DNA of 12,808 nt from CBFDCQ01 sp965603355 (GCA_965603355.1 CBFDCQ010000089.1:1-12808), one strand, 5' to 3'. Counted from the first letter of the stretch, positions 1 through 7,584 are shown. The notes: generated by a model from the letters alone, not told the origin. Translations and numbers: made by a program.

Positions 1-67
1 TGTTGGTTTTTTGTCCGGCGTTTGGGGCCCTGATTTTTGGGGGTTGGGGGGTCTGATTTCCGTGTGT

Positions 68-123
68 GCCGCGGGGGGGGGGTACAACCACCCCCCCGCG
101 GCCGACATGGAGGTCGGCCCTCC
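68..123. repeat. Tandem hairpin repeats in leader
   Basis: Three nested or adjacent inverted repeats lie here. Arms 68-79 and 91-102 form a perfect 12-base stem built on a run of ten G (73-82) and a run of seven C (91-97). Arms 101-106 and 113-118 (GCCGAC/GTCGGC) form a second stem. Arms 109-113 and 119-123 (GGAGG/CCTCC) form a third that overlaps the second. No T tract follows, so this is not an ordinary terminator. The GGAGGTCGGCCCTCC unit resembles the other short hairpin elements in the window. The long G and C runs are also a likely place for sequencing error. Confidence 0.6.
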
Positions 124-134
124 CACAGACAAGG

Positions 135-164
135 TGGACAAGCGCCATCCGTATGCAATATACT
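135..164 (+). promoter_or_regulatory. Putative sigma70-type promoter for the permease genes
   Basis: A TGGACA box (135-140) and a TATACT box (159-164) are 18 bases apart. Transcription would begin near 171, about 36 bases before the chosen start at 207 and after the alternative ATG at 153. This supports the 207 start. It also suggests that the permeases can be transcribed independently of whatever lies upstream. Confidence 0.5.
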
Positions 165-206
165 TTGAGGCGATTGTTCCTGTTTTACCGGAGTCGTCGG
201 GGATAT

Positions 207-1280
207 ATGAAGATACGCGCCATACTTATACCGGCAATAGCTATCGCGATAGGGCTCTGCGTCGGAGCTATCGTCGTGAAGATGGCGGGCGAGAGCCCGG
301 TCGAGACGTTTGCGCTGTTGTTCGGTAGCGCGTTCGGCTCGCTGAAAGGCATATCGTACACGCTGTTCTACGCGACGCCGCTGATATTCACGGGACTCGC
401 GGTTGCGGTAGGTTTCCGAGGCGGCCTGTTCAACATCGGCGCGGAGGGCCAGCTCATCCTGGCAGCGTTCGCGGCGGCATGGGTCGGGTTCACGTTACCA
501 TTCCTTCCGGCGTGGATTCTCGTGCCGGCCTGCATCCTGGCCGCGATGGCCGCCGGTGCGGTATGGGCCGGGATTCCAGCTATTCTCAAGGTAAAGTTCG
601 GCGTTCACGAGGTGATCAACACTATCATGATGAATTTCATCGCCATCGGTTTGGCCGGTTATCTCGTGACCGGCCCGTTCCTTGGGCCGGGCGGCCAGAT
701 GCCTTGGACCAGGCCGATAGCGGAAGCGGCCCGGATACCCAGGATTACGGGGTTTGCAGATCGCCTGGGCATCGACCTGCCCGCCCACGTTCCGTTGAAC
801 GTCTCGTTCCTCGTCGCAATAGTATGTTGCGTTCTCGTGTACGTGTTCCTGTTTCGCACCAAATGGGGATTTGAGATGCGCGCCGTGGGGCTTAATCCCA
901 AAGCCGCCGAAGCCGCCGGGATCAGCATCGCCAAGAACACCATGGCGACTATGGCGATCAGCGGCGCGCTAGCCGGTATGGTGGCTCTCAACGCGGTGAT
1001 GGGATACAACTACCGATATATTGACGGTTTCTCGCCCGGGTACGGTTTTCTCGGGATAGCCGTGGCGCTGCTGGGACGCAATCATCCGGCGGGAATACTG
1101 TGCGCGGCTGTGCTGTTTGGGGCGCTCGTAGAGGGCGGATTGACGGTTGACAGGGTCACGGAGCACGTTTCCAACGACATTGTCTATGTCATCCAGGGCG
1201 TGATTATAATCGCGGTTGCGAGCGCTGCAGTTTTCGTACGCGCACGAAGGATAAGAAACGTAGCAGAGATCAACGTGTAA
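207..1280 (+). CDS. ABC transporter permease, nucleoside/simple-sugar type (NupP/YufP-like)
   Basis: Integral membrane permease of the BPD_transp_2 family, which moves nucleosides or simple sugars inward using a partner ATPase. The 357-residue product is almost wholly hydrophobic. It carries the family hallmark GGLFNIGAEGQL at residues 72-83, a conserved KFGVHEVINTIMMNFIA stretch near 130-146, and a cytoplasmic coupling loop FRTKWGFEMRAVGLNPKAAE at 216-235. The frame is open further upstream (from 66), but the extra residues are arginine-rich and come from the hairpin repeats. ATG 207 matches the usual N-terminus of the family, has GGAG at 190-193, and lies downstream of a promoter. The second permease follows 24 bases later. 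The ATP-binding subunit and the BmpA-type lipoprotein are not visible. The substrate is inferred from family resemblance only. Confidence 0.9.
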   Translation: MKIRAILIPAIAIAIGLCVGAIVVKMAGESPVETFALLFGSAFGSLKGISYTLFYATPLIFTGLAVAVGFRGGLFNIGAEGQLILAAFAAAWVGFTLPFLPAWILVPACILAAMAAGAVWAGIPAILKVKFGVHEVINTIMMNFIAIGLAGYLVTGPFLGPGGQMPWTRPIAEAARIPRITGFADRLGIDLPAHVPLNVSFLVAIVCCVLVYVFLFRTKWGFEMRAVGLNPKAAEAAGISIAKNTMATMAISGALAGMVALNAVMGYNYRYIDGFSPGYGFLGIAVALLGRNHPAGILCAAVLFGALVEGGLTVDRVTEHVSNDIVYVIQGVIIIAVASAAVFVRARRIRNVAEINV

Positions 1281-1304
1281 CGGGATAGGGCTGAAACGTC
1301 AACC

Positions 1305-2216
1305 ATGGATTTGGGACTGATCTCATCCGGCATTCGTCTGGCAGCACCGCTCACGCTGGCGGCGATAGGGGGTCTTTTCTCCGAACGCAGCGGCATCGTG
1401 AATATCGCCCTGGAAGGGCTGATGCTCGTGGGAGCATTCGCGGCGGCAGTAGCCACGTTCTACTCCGGCAGTCCCTGGTTCGGCGTTTTGACGGCAGCCG
1501 TCGCGGGCGCGATGATGGCGCACGTTCACGGACTGGTTTGCGTCAAGTTCAAAGGCAACCATATCGTGAGCGGTGTCGGGATCAACATTCTGGCGATTGG
1601 CGCGACACCTTTTATCGCGGGAGCACTTTTCGGCACAACCGGTTCGACACCGGACATCGCCCGTTCACTGGGCACGTGGAGCATTCCCGGACTCGGGGCG
1701 GTACTGGGAGAGTACTCGCCGCTGGTGTTCCTGTCATGGCTCGCGGTTCCGGTGGCATACGTGCTGGTGTTCCGCACGAGGTTCGGCCTGCGTCTGCGCG
1801 CGGCCGGGGAGAACCCCTGGGCCGCTGAAACCGCCGGCGTGAACGTTGCGAGGGTCCGTTACATCGCGGTTCTGTTAAGCGGCGTTTTTGCCGGGCTGGC
1901 CGGAGCTTTTCTGTCTATCGGATACGGAACATCGTTCGTGAGAAACATGACGGCGGGCAGGGGCTTCCTGGCGCTTGCAGCGTTGATATTCGGCAAGTGG
2001 ACGCCGGGCGGCGCGTTGGCTGCGTGCCTGTTATTCGGCTTCTTCGATGCATTGCAGATGAGGTTGCAGGGCGTCGGCAGCATCCCGCCTCAGTTCGTGC
2101 AGATGATACCGTACATAGTCACGATGCTCGTCCTGGCAGGTGCCGTGGGGCGGGCAAGACCGCCCGCCGCTTTAGGCAAAAGCTACGACAGAGAACAGTC
2201 CTCAGCCGGGATATAG
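1305..2216 (+). CDS. ABC transporter permease, second subunit (NupQ/YufQ-like)
   Basis: Second membrane subunit of the same importer, also BPD_transp_2 family, 303 residues, the usual length for the shorter partner. Residues 27-45 contain ERSGIVNIALEGLMLVGAF, the equivalent of the NIGAEG motif in the first permease. FRTRFGLRLRAAGENPWAAE at 156-175 is the cytoplasmic loop expected to dock on the ATPase. About eight hydrophobic segments can be seen. The ATG at 1305 is 24 bases after the first permease stop, so the two are very likely co-transcribed and form a heterodimeric channel; the ribosome site before it is weak. The C-terminal tail after residue 283 is polar. The gene ends 39 bases from a convergent gene, and no clear terminator is visible between them. 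Confidence 0.9.
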   Translation: MDLGLISSGIRLAAPLTLAAIGGLFSERSGIVNIALEGLMLVGAFAAAVATFYSGSPWFGVLTAAVAGAMMAHVHGLVCVKFKGNHIVSGVGINILAIGATPFIAGALFGTTGSTPDIARSLGTWSIPGLGAVLGEYSPLVFLSWLAVPVAYVLVFRTRFGLRLRAAGENPWAAETAGVNVARVRYIAVLLSGVFAGLAGAFLSIGYGTSFVRNMTAGRGFLALAALIFGKWTPGGALAACLLFGFFDALQMRLQGVGSIPPQFVQMIPYIVTMLVLAGAVGRARPPAALGKSYDREQSSAGI

Positions 2217-2255
2217 CAGGCAGATCTATTTCATGGAAGGTGTGTCGACGCAGCG

Positions 2256-3956
2256 TCAGTACCGTTCCGACGCGAGATGCAATTCCGTGTGACCGTCCAT
2301 ATAGAGTACGTTATACTCACCGAAGTGCGGTTCGCCTATCTCAACGAGTACCCGCATCGTCGCGTAGTACTCGGCCGCGGCCTCAGGCGATGCAAAATCT
2401 TCTTCAGTGGGTCTCGCCTCGCCGGTGTACAGCAGCTCGTAACAGACCGTGTGCGGTTCCTCCTCGGGACAGCCCAGGACGCTGAGGTCCGTCAGCCACT
2501 GGGGATAGAGCGTCTCCAGATTCAGCGGGTATATACCCTCCCAGTCGCGCAGCCACCTGCCGAGAGCGGTACTCAGCTTTCTCATGTTGTCCTGGCACGC
2601 CAGCATGCGCCGGTTCGCCCCACGCTCGGCCAACTCCGGCGGCAGCGGCGGCACAGCGGTCGAATCTACCACCCATGCCGTCGTCCCGTCGAGGTACAGT
2701 ACGGCTCTACCACACGGAGCGATCTTCCACGACTCTGACACCAACTCGGTGAAGAACGGTTCAACGCGCTCGTCTGCACCTTCCGCGTACAACCCCGGCG
2801 CTTCGTCCGGAGCAACGTCGAGGCGGGCGTCGTCCGACGGTAGACTCTCGCCGGGCGACGGCGGCATCTCGAACCCGCGCTGATATCCAATCTCGCGTAC
2901 CCCCTGCGCGCCGGCAACCAGACCTGAGTCATCAAGATGGGCCGGCACGAGCTCTGTCAGCTCGCCGGGGAACGCTCCGTTATGCTCGCCAGCATATCGT
3001 TGCAGCGCTCCATATACTTCCTTCAACCTCTTCTCACGTTCTGCTGCGGTCCCGGCCGCCTTGGCCTGGGAATCAAGAGTTGCAGCCAATTCGGGTGCGG
3101 CCTTCTCCCCGAAAATCCTCACGGAAGAACGGGAACTACCGCCCCCGTAGCTCATAGCGGCAGTGCCGCCGAAGCTCTGGCCGTCAACATCGAACTCGGC
3201 TTCCAGACTGAATTCCGCCTGCGCTCTTGCGTCAGTACGCGAGATGACCATGTCCCTCTCGTCGAGGCTCCCCCGTCCCTTGACAAAGGTATTTCCTGGC
3301 ATTACAACGGTCGCCCCATCCTGCGCAAGCTTCACGAACCCCATGTCGACCGGCGGACTCCCAAACGATAAACGCCACCAGCCGGTATGCCCCGGGTCTT
3401 TCACCTTTTGGGGGGGTGTCCCGGCGCGCTCGCCCGGTCGACGGGTGTCCCCGGCGCCAGTGGCAGCCGTTCCACCTTCACGCCTCGGCGTCCCGGCTCC
3501 GGCAGGTTCTATCGTCCTATCTGCCGAGGTCGTTTGGGCGGGAGTCGCTGTCTGCTCAGACTTCCCCGGCTCGGCGAGCCTGGCCGACCACAATCGTCCA
3601 GCCAGGTATATGCCCCAACCGGCCACGGCGACCACGAGCGCCGCCACGATCACCCTAAGCGCCCACACGCGGGCGGCAAGCGCTATACGAGACCGACGCT
3701 GTTGCGCTCTGAAACCGTCAAGATAGTCCTGGCTTCGTCTCTTGAGCACCGTCTCGAGCGTCGCGGAAGGTCTGCGCTGCGCGATTGCACCGACACGTCC
3801 GCTGCACGCTTTCAGATCGTCCATCTCGCGCGCACAGTCGCGGCATTTTTTGAGGTGAGCCTCGACGCGCGCCGCGTCAATGCCGGATAGCTCCCCGTCG
3901 AGATGCGCGGAGATATCCTCCCCGGCTACATCGCACTGTTGCGTCTCGTCAACCAT
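2256..3956 (-). CDS. Membrane anti-sigma factor with zinc finger and two pseudopilin-like domains
   Basis: A 566-residue protein that probably holds the adjacent ECF sigma factor inactive at the membrane. Residues 8-46 form a zf-HC2 anti-sigma zinc finger: C8, then H34, C38 and C41 in HLKKCRDC. A single membrane segment lies at about 98-117, followed by a Thr/Pro/Gly-rich linker (130-190). Residues 192-283 are a Gly-rich, beta-looking region of unknown type. Two related modules follow. The first begins at KRLKEVYGALQRYAGEHNGAFP (309-330) and ends at AVLYLDGTTAWVV; the second begins at NMRKLSTALGRWLRDWEGIYP (457-477) and ends at NVLYMDGHTELH. Both resemble the globular part of type II pseudopilins or DUF1559 proteins. 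The ATG is 3 bases after the sigma stop, so the genes are probably translationally coupled. The anti-sigma role is well supported; the role of the outer domains is inferred. Confidence 0.82.
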   Translation of the reverse strand: MVDETQQCDVAGEDISAHLDGELSGIDAARVEAHLKKCRDCAREMDDLKACSGRVGAIAQRRPSATLETVLKRRSQDYLDGFRAQQRRSRIALAARVWALRVIVAALVVAVAGWGIYLAGRLWSARLAEPGKSEQTATPAQTTSADRTIEPAGAGTPRREGGTAATGAGDTRRPGERAGTPPQKVKDPGHTGWWRLSFGSPPVDMGFVKLAQDGATVVMPGNTFVKGRGSLDERDMVISRTDARAQAEFSLEAEFDVDGQSFGGTAAMSYGGGSSRSSVRIFGEKAAPELAATLDSQAKAAGTAAEREKRLKEVYGALQRYAGEHNGAFPGELTELVPAHLDDSGLVAGAQGVREIGYQRGFEMPPSPGESLPSDDARLDVAPDEAPGLYAEGADERVEPFFTELVSESWKIAPCGRAVLYLDGTTAWVVDSTAVPPLPPELAERGANRRMLACQDNMRKLSTALGRWLRDWEGIYPLNLETLYPQWLTDLSVLGCPEEEPHTVCYELLYTGEARPTEEDFASPEAAAEYYATMRVLVEIGEPHFGEYNVLYMDGHTELHLASERY

Positions 3957-3959
3957 GCG

Positions 3960-4454
3960 TCACCCGCTGTCCCGCACAACGTCCGCCATTTGCCTGCGCG
4001 CCTGATACACGAGCATCTTCACCTGGTTTGTGGAACAGTTCAGCGCACGAGCGATCTCAGAGTAGTCCAATCCGTTGTAATTCTTCAGGAGCAGTGCTGC
4101 CCTGTGATTGGCAGTCAGTCCGGCAAGCGCCTCGTCGACCCGCTCGGCGGGCTGGGCTTCGGCAGCGCTGTCGCTGCGCCGCCGTCCGCTCACTCTCTCC
4201 ATGCAGAGATTAACGGCAATCGTATACATTGTCGACAGAAAGATGTCTGGATCGTCGTCGAAGTGGCCATCCAGCGCTAACTTGAAGACGCGAAACATCG
4301 TTTCCTGCGCGGCTTCCTCCACGTCGGCCCAGTCCCAGAGCAAGCGGTACGCGAAGTTGCACAGCTTCGTCGCGTGCCGCCGACACAGGATCTCCAGCTC
4401 CACGAGGTCGCCATCGGCTACCCGTCGGAGCGTCTCTTCCTCGCTACGTTCCAT
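3960..4454 (-). CDS. ECF-type RNA polymerase sigma factor (RpoE-like)
   Basis: A 164-residue alternative sigma factor with the usual two-domain layout. Region 2 covers roughly residues 17-58, including the WDWADVEEAAQETMFRVFKL stretch that contacts core polymerase and the -10 element. Region 4 is near the C-terminus, with LDYSEIARALNCSTNQVKML as its helix-turn-helix. Start choice: the frame is open to an ATG at 4553, but a probable promoter (4531-4560) overlaps that codon, and ATG 4454 gives the normal family length with the N-terminus MERSEEETL. The ribosome site before 4454 is weak, so the start is uncertain. The membrane anti-sigma gene follows after 3 bases, the standard ECF arrangement. 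Target promoters are not visible; autoregulation is common in such pairs but not shown here. Confidence 0.88.
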   Translation of the reverse strand: MERSEEETLRRVADGDLVELEILCRRHATKLCNFAYRLLWDWADVEEAAQETMFRVFKLALDGHFDDDPDIFLSTMYTIAVNLCMERVSGRRRSDSAAEAQPAERVDEALAGLTANHRAALLLKNYNGLDYSEIARALNCSTNQVKMLVYQARRQMADVVRDSG

Positions 4455-4530
4455 GGGTCGATGCTGCCGCCGTAAACTTCTCAGAACCACGCCACGTTCC
4501 AGCACCACCTTGCATTCGTGAGGCAATTCA

Positions 4531-4560
4531 ACTATACCAGAACGAACCGGCATCTAGCAA
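4531..4560 (-). promoter_or_regulatory. Putative promoter for the sigma/anti-sigma pair
   Basis: Read on the - strand, TTGCTA (4560-4555) and TATAGT (4536-4531) are 18 bases apart, giving a start near 4524, about 70 bases before the chosen ATG at 4454. It would let the pair be transcribed separately from nusB, which ends only 30 bases upstream. The -35 box is imperfect. Confidence 0.4.
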
Positions 4561-4589
4561 TACCGGCTGACCGATAACTGGACGCGCGT

Positions 4590-5069
4590 TCACACCTGCG
4601 CATCCGGCTCTCGCTCCTGTTCCTGACCTGCCGGCTGAATCTCAATCTCGTTCTGCTCGAACATCTCCCTTATCGTGTCAAGAACTCCATTCACGAATCG
4701 GGCCGAATCCTGCGTGCTGAATTTCTTAGCCACCTCGACCGCCTCGTTTATCGCCACTTTCGGCGGCACCTCCGGCATGAACAAGATCTCCTGTGCCGCG
4801 AGCCGCAATACGTTCCGTTCAACACCGCCCATCCGTTCGAGCGCCCATTTGTCCGCTACCTTGGTGATGACCGCGTCGATCCGTTCCATGTTCCGCACAG
4901 TGCCGGCCACGAGGGCCGTCGCGTACTTTCGCGCAGCCTGTGAGCTGGGGTGCTCACGCCAGAACAGTTCCAGCGACTCGCGCCAATCCTCGCCGGTGCT
5001 TTCTATCTGAAACAAAGCCTGGAGCGCGCGTTCACGCGCCCGCCTCAATGTACGTGGACTTGCTCGCAC
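4590..5069 (-). CDS. nusB: Transcription antitermination factor NusB
   Basis: NusB is an all-helical RNA-binding protein that, with S10 (NusE), binds boxA RNA and supports antitermination of rRNA operons. The N-terminal arginine-rich stretch RRARERALQALFQ and the late FSTQDSARFVNGVLDTI segment (117-133) are typical. The frame is open to an ATG at 5135, but those 22 extra residues are encoded by a hairpin repeat (5095-5115) and read GESEARPYL, unlike NusB. The GTG at 5069 has GGGAG ending eight bases upstream and gives a 159-residue protein starting just before the conserved arginines, so I prefer it; 5135 remains possible. It follows ribH on the same strand, a neighbourhood common in bacteria, separated here by two hairpin repeats. 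Confidence 0.9.
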   Translation of the reverse strand: MRASPRTLRRARERALQALFQIESTGEDWRESLELFWREHPSSQAARKYATALVAGTVRNMERIDAVITKVADKWALERMGGVERNVLRLAAQEILFMPEVPPKVAINEAVEVAKKFSTQDSARFVNGVLDTIREMFEQNEIEIQPAGQEQEREPDAQV

Positions 5070-5094
5070 TTCCTCGACTCCCGGAACAAGGTAG

Positions 5095-5115
5095 GGGCGA
5101 GCCTCAGACTCGCCC
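5095..5115. repeat. Short hairpin element (nusB leader)
   Basis: Perfect 7-base arms GGGCGAG (5095-5101) and CTCGCCC (5109-5115) enclose a 7-base loop. The preceding GTAGG edge is shared with the other elements. It has no T tract. It overlaps the longest possible nusB frame. Confidence 0.7.
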
Positions 5116-5147
5116 GGACAAACAATATCACTCACGCCTCACAATGC

Positions 5148-5168
5148 GGGCAGGTCTTAGACCTGCCC
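5148..5168. repeat. Short hairpin element between ribH and nusB
   Basis: Perfect 9-base arms at 5148-5156 and 5160-5168 around a 3-base loop TTA, followed by CCTAC, which mirrors the GTAGG edge of the element at 5095. The two elements thus lie back to back, in opposite orientation, within 80 bases. Confidence 0.72.
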
Positions 5169-5185
5169 CTACGCGAGAATGCCTA

Positions 5186-5650
5186 CTACATCTGGTCGAA
5201 CAGGTTCACCATCTCGATTGCGGTCGTCGCGGCGTCGAATCCCTTGTTACCCGCTTTGGTGCCGGCACGTTCGATTGCCTGCTCGAGCGTATCGCAGGTT
5301 ATCACACCGAAAATTGTCGGCACACCGGTTGCCAACGCCGTGCTCGCGATACCTTTCGACACCTCCGCGCTGATATAGTCGAAATGGGGCGTTGCTCCGC
5401 GTATCACAGCGCCGAGACAAATCACCGCATCGTACTTGCCGCTCTTGGCCATCTTGCTCGCCGCGTAAGGGATCTCGAACGAGCCCGGCACCCACGCCAC
5501 AGTCGTCTCGTTCTCCTTGACCCCGTGCCGATCAAGGGCGTCCAGCGCACCGTCGAGCAGCTTCGACGTGATGAACTCGTTGAACCGCGGTACCACTATA
5601 CCAAACTTCTTGCCCTTGGCGATCAGGTTACCTTCCAAAGTACGCGCCAC
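5186..5650 (-). CDS. ribH: 6,7-dimethyl-8-ribityllumazine synthase RibH
   Basis: RibH condenses 5-amino-6-ribitylaminouracil with 3,4-dihydroxy-2-butanone 4-phosphate to give 6,7-dimethyl-8-ribityllumazine, the penultimate riboflavin step, usually as a 60-mer or pentamer. Diagnostic segments are EGNLIAKGKKFGIVVPRFNE near the N-terminus, WVPGSFEIPYAA (53-64), GAVIRGATPHFDYI with the catalytic histidine H89, and GNKGFDAATTAIEM near the end. The frame begins at an ATG (5671) directly after the ribBA stop, but GTG 5650 has a strong AAAGGAGG site six bases upstream and gives 154 residues, the typical length and N-terminus. I therefore place the start at 5650. The product of RibBA is one of its substrates, so the gene order matches the pathway. 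Confidence 0.95.
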   Translation of the reverse strand: MARTLEGNLIAKGKKFGIVVPRFNEFITSKLLDGALDALDRHGVKENETTVAWVPGSFEIPYAASKMAKSGKYDAVICLGAVIRGATPHFDYISAEVSKGIASTALATGVPTIFGVITCDTLEQAIERAGTKAGNKGFDAATTAIEMVNLFDQM

Positions 5651-5671
5651 TTTACTCCTCCTTTCTCTCAT

Positions 5672-6877
5672 TCACTCCCCGGATTCCTCAAAAATATGTC
5701 CGAGTTTCTTCTCTTTAGCCTTGAGATACTGAACATTATGCTTCGTCGGTTCGATAATCAGGGGGACGCGCTCCACGATGCTCAGCCCGTACCCCTCAAG
5801 ACCCGCGCGCTTTTGCGGATTGTTCGTGAGCAACCGTATCGTCGTCAGTCCCAGATCGGACAGCATCTGCGCTCCGATACCATAATCGCGCTGGTCGGGT
5901 TTGAACCCGAGATGCACGTTGGCCTCCACGGTATCCATGCCCGCATCCTGCAACGCGTATGCTCGCAGCTTGTTCACAAGACCGATTCCTCTACCTTCCT
6001 GTCGCATGTAAAGAAGCACACCTTGGTCTTCCGAGGCAATAACCTGCATGGCCTTGTCAAGCTGGTCGCCGCAATCGCACCTTCTCGATCCGAAAACGTC
6101 ACCCGTAAGGCACTCCGAGTGCACTCTTACCAGGACGTTCTTCTTGCCGGCAACTTCACCCTTTACGAGCGCGAGATGATGGAAGTTGTCAATATCCGTC
6201 TCATAGACCACCAGCTCGAAATCGCCGTGCCGCGTCGGCATCACTGTATCGACGACGCGCTGGATCAATCGTTCAGTCTGATGGCGATACTTTATGATAT
6301 CGGCGATCGAACAGATCTTTAGGTCATGACGCTGGCCAAACTCTATGAGTTCCGGCACACGCGCCATCGAACCGTCCTCGTTCATTATCTCGCAGATAAC
6401 ACCCGCCGGTTGCAGACCGGCAAGCCTGCACAGGTCCACGATCCCCTCGGTCTGGCCGGCTCTCACCAGGACACCGCCCGGTTTCGCTCTAAGCGGGAAG
6501 ATGTGACCGGGCCGAGCAAGATCTTCCGGTCCTGCCCCAGGGTCAATCGCCTTCAGGATCGTCGTCGCGCGATCCGCAGCGGATATCCCCGTTGACACGC
6601 CGCATTTGCCGTCTATTGACACCGTGAAACCCGTGCCGAAACGCGACGTGTTGTCCAGAACCATGGGAAACAGCTTGAGCTCATCCAGTCGTTCCTGCGT
6701 CATCGGGAGACATATCAGACCGCGACCATATTTCGCCATGAAATTGATCGCCTCGGGAGTGACCATCTCCGCCGCCATGGCAAGGTCGCCCTCGTTCTCG
6801 CGATCCTCGTCATCAATGACGATCACCATCTTGCCTGCACGCAGTTCGTCCAATATGACCGGTATTTCATCAAACAT
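5672..6877 (-). CDS. ribBA: Bifunctional DHBP synthase / GTP cyclohydrolase II RibBA
   Basis: A fusion supplying both inputs of riboflavin synthesis. The N-terminal half (about 1-200) makes 3,4-dihydroxy-2-butanone 4-phosphate from ribulose 5-phosphate: acidic metal site DDEDRENEGD at 22-31 and RPGHIFPL at 122-129. The C-terminal half (about 205-401) is GTP cyclohydrolase II: zinc cysteines C256, C267 and C269 in SECLTGDVFGSRRCDCG, RQEGRGIGL at 292-300, and TNNPQKRAGL at 351-360. Both active sites look intact and the 401-residue length is normal. ATG 6877 has GGAGGTG seven bases upstream. The stop is followed by ribH at once; a 65-base gap with a hairpin element separates it from ribE upstream. 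Confidence 0.97.
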   Translation of the reverse strand: MFDEIPVILDELRAGKMVIVIDDEDRENEGDLAMAAEMVTPEAINFMAKYGRGLICLPMTQERLDELKLFPMVLDNTSRFGTGFTVSIDGKCGVSTGISAADRATTILKAIDPGAGPEDLARPGHIFPLRAKPGGVLVRAGQTEGIVDLCRLAGLQPAGVICEIMNEDGSMARVPELIEFGQRHDLKICSIADIIKYRHQTERLIQRVVDTVMPTRHGDFELVVYETDIDNFHHLALVKGEVAGKKNVLVRVHSECLTGDVFGSRRCDCGDQLDKAMQVIASEDQGVLLYMRQEGRGIGLVNKLRAYALQDAGMDTVEANVHLGFKPDQRDYGIGAQMLSDLGLTTIRLLTNNPQKRAGLEGYGLSIVERVPLIIEPTKHNVQYLKAKEKKLGHIFEESGE

Positions 6878-6907
6878 CCAACTTCACCTCCACAAGACCA
6901 GTGGTAG

Positions 6908-6926
6908 GGCGGGCATCTTGCCCGCC
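6908..6926. repeat. Short hairpin element inside rib operon
   Basis: Perfect 7-base arms GGCGGGC (6908-6914) and GCCCGCC (6920-6926) around ATCTT, with a GGTAGG edge like the other elements. It sits in the 65-base gap between ribE and ribBA. With no T tract it is unlikely to terminate, but it could affect mRNA processing or stability. Confidence 0.7.
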
Positions 6927-6942
6927 GTTCCCTATATGTCCG

Positions 6943-7584
6943 CTAATGCTCGACAAAACCCGTTCTGCGCAACAGGTCAACCGTTACGCCATCCCTGCCC
7001 TTGCTCAAATACTGATACACGTGTTTCCCTATCATATCCGCTTCCAGATTTACCCTGTCGCCGATCCCTCTTGCGCCCAACGTCGTGACGTCTAGCGTAT
7101 GCGGTATAAGACCTACCCTGAAGCCAGACTCAGAGATATCAGTCACGGTCAAACTCAATCCGTCAACCGCCACGGAGCCTTTCGGCACCAGATACTTTAT
7201 GAATTCGGACGGCGCGCTGAACCCCATCACTATGGAATCACCCTCTCGCCTCTTCTCGTTCACAATTCCGACGTCGTCAACATGACCGAGCACGAAATGG
7301 CCGCCAAACCGTTCGCCCGCCGCGAGTGCCAGCTCGAGGTTGACCTTCTCGCCGGGACGAAGCCCGCCCAGAGTGGTCTTGCTCAGCGTTTCCCGCATAA
7401 CATCGGCGTGGAACACCTTTCCATCGAGTCGCGTCATCGTCAGACACGCGCCGTTCACCGCCACGCTGTCCCCGACATTGCTCGACTCAGCCGCTGTCAC
7501 AGTCTCCACAGCCAACCGCATCCCTTCCGCGGCGACCACGGCCTGCACTACCGTGCCGATCTCTCTAACTATGCCGGTGAACAT
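6943..7584 (-). CDS. ribE: Riboflavin synthase alpha subunit RibE
   Basis: RibE (called ribC in E. coli nomenclature) dismutates two 6,7-dimethyl-8-ribityllumazine molecules to riboflavin plus 5-amino-6-ribitylaminouracil. The 213-residue product starts with the classic MFTGIVREIGTV and shows the internal duplication of two lumazine-binding barrels: VNGACLTM and GGHFVLGHVD in the first, AVDGLSLTVTD and IPHT in the second. The ATG overlaps the end of ribD by 20 bases and has GAGGGG ten bases upstream, so the two are probably translationally coupled. Length is typical and nothing appears broken. Confidence 0.96.
   Translation of the reverse strand: MFTGIVREIGTVVQAVVAAEGMRLAVETVTAAESSNVGDSVAVNGACLTMTRLDGKVFHADVMRETLSKTTLGGLRPGEKVNLELALAAGERFGGHFVLGHVDDVGIVNEKRREGDSIVMGFSAPSEFIKYLVPKGSVAVDGLSLTVTDISESGFRVGLIPHTLDVTTLGARGIGDRVNLEADMIGKHVYQYLSKGRDGVTVDLLRRTGFVEH

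Noticed and set aside
2277..3890. Several + strand open frames of 100-187 codons across the anti-sigma gene.
   Set aside because: They are shadows of one continuous - strand frame with recognisable domains.
5095..5168. The two hairpins after ribH as a rho-independent terminator.
   Set aside because: No T tract follows either stem on the - strand.
4940..6322. A 460-residue open frame on the + strand.
   Set aside because: It is antisense to nusB, ribH and ribBA, all of which show intact family motifs on the - strand; its translation is rich in Arg/His/Leu and matches nothing.
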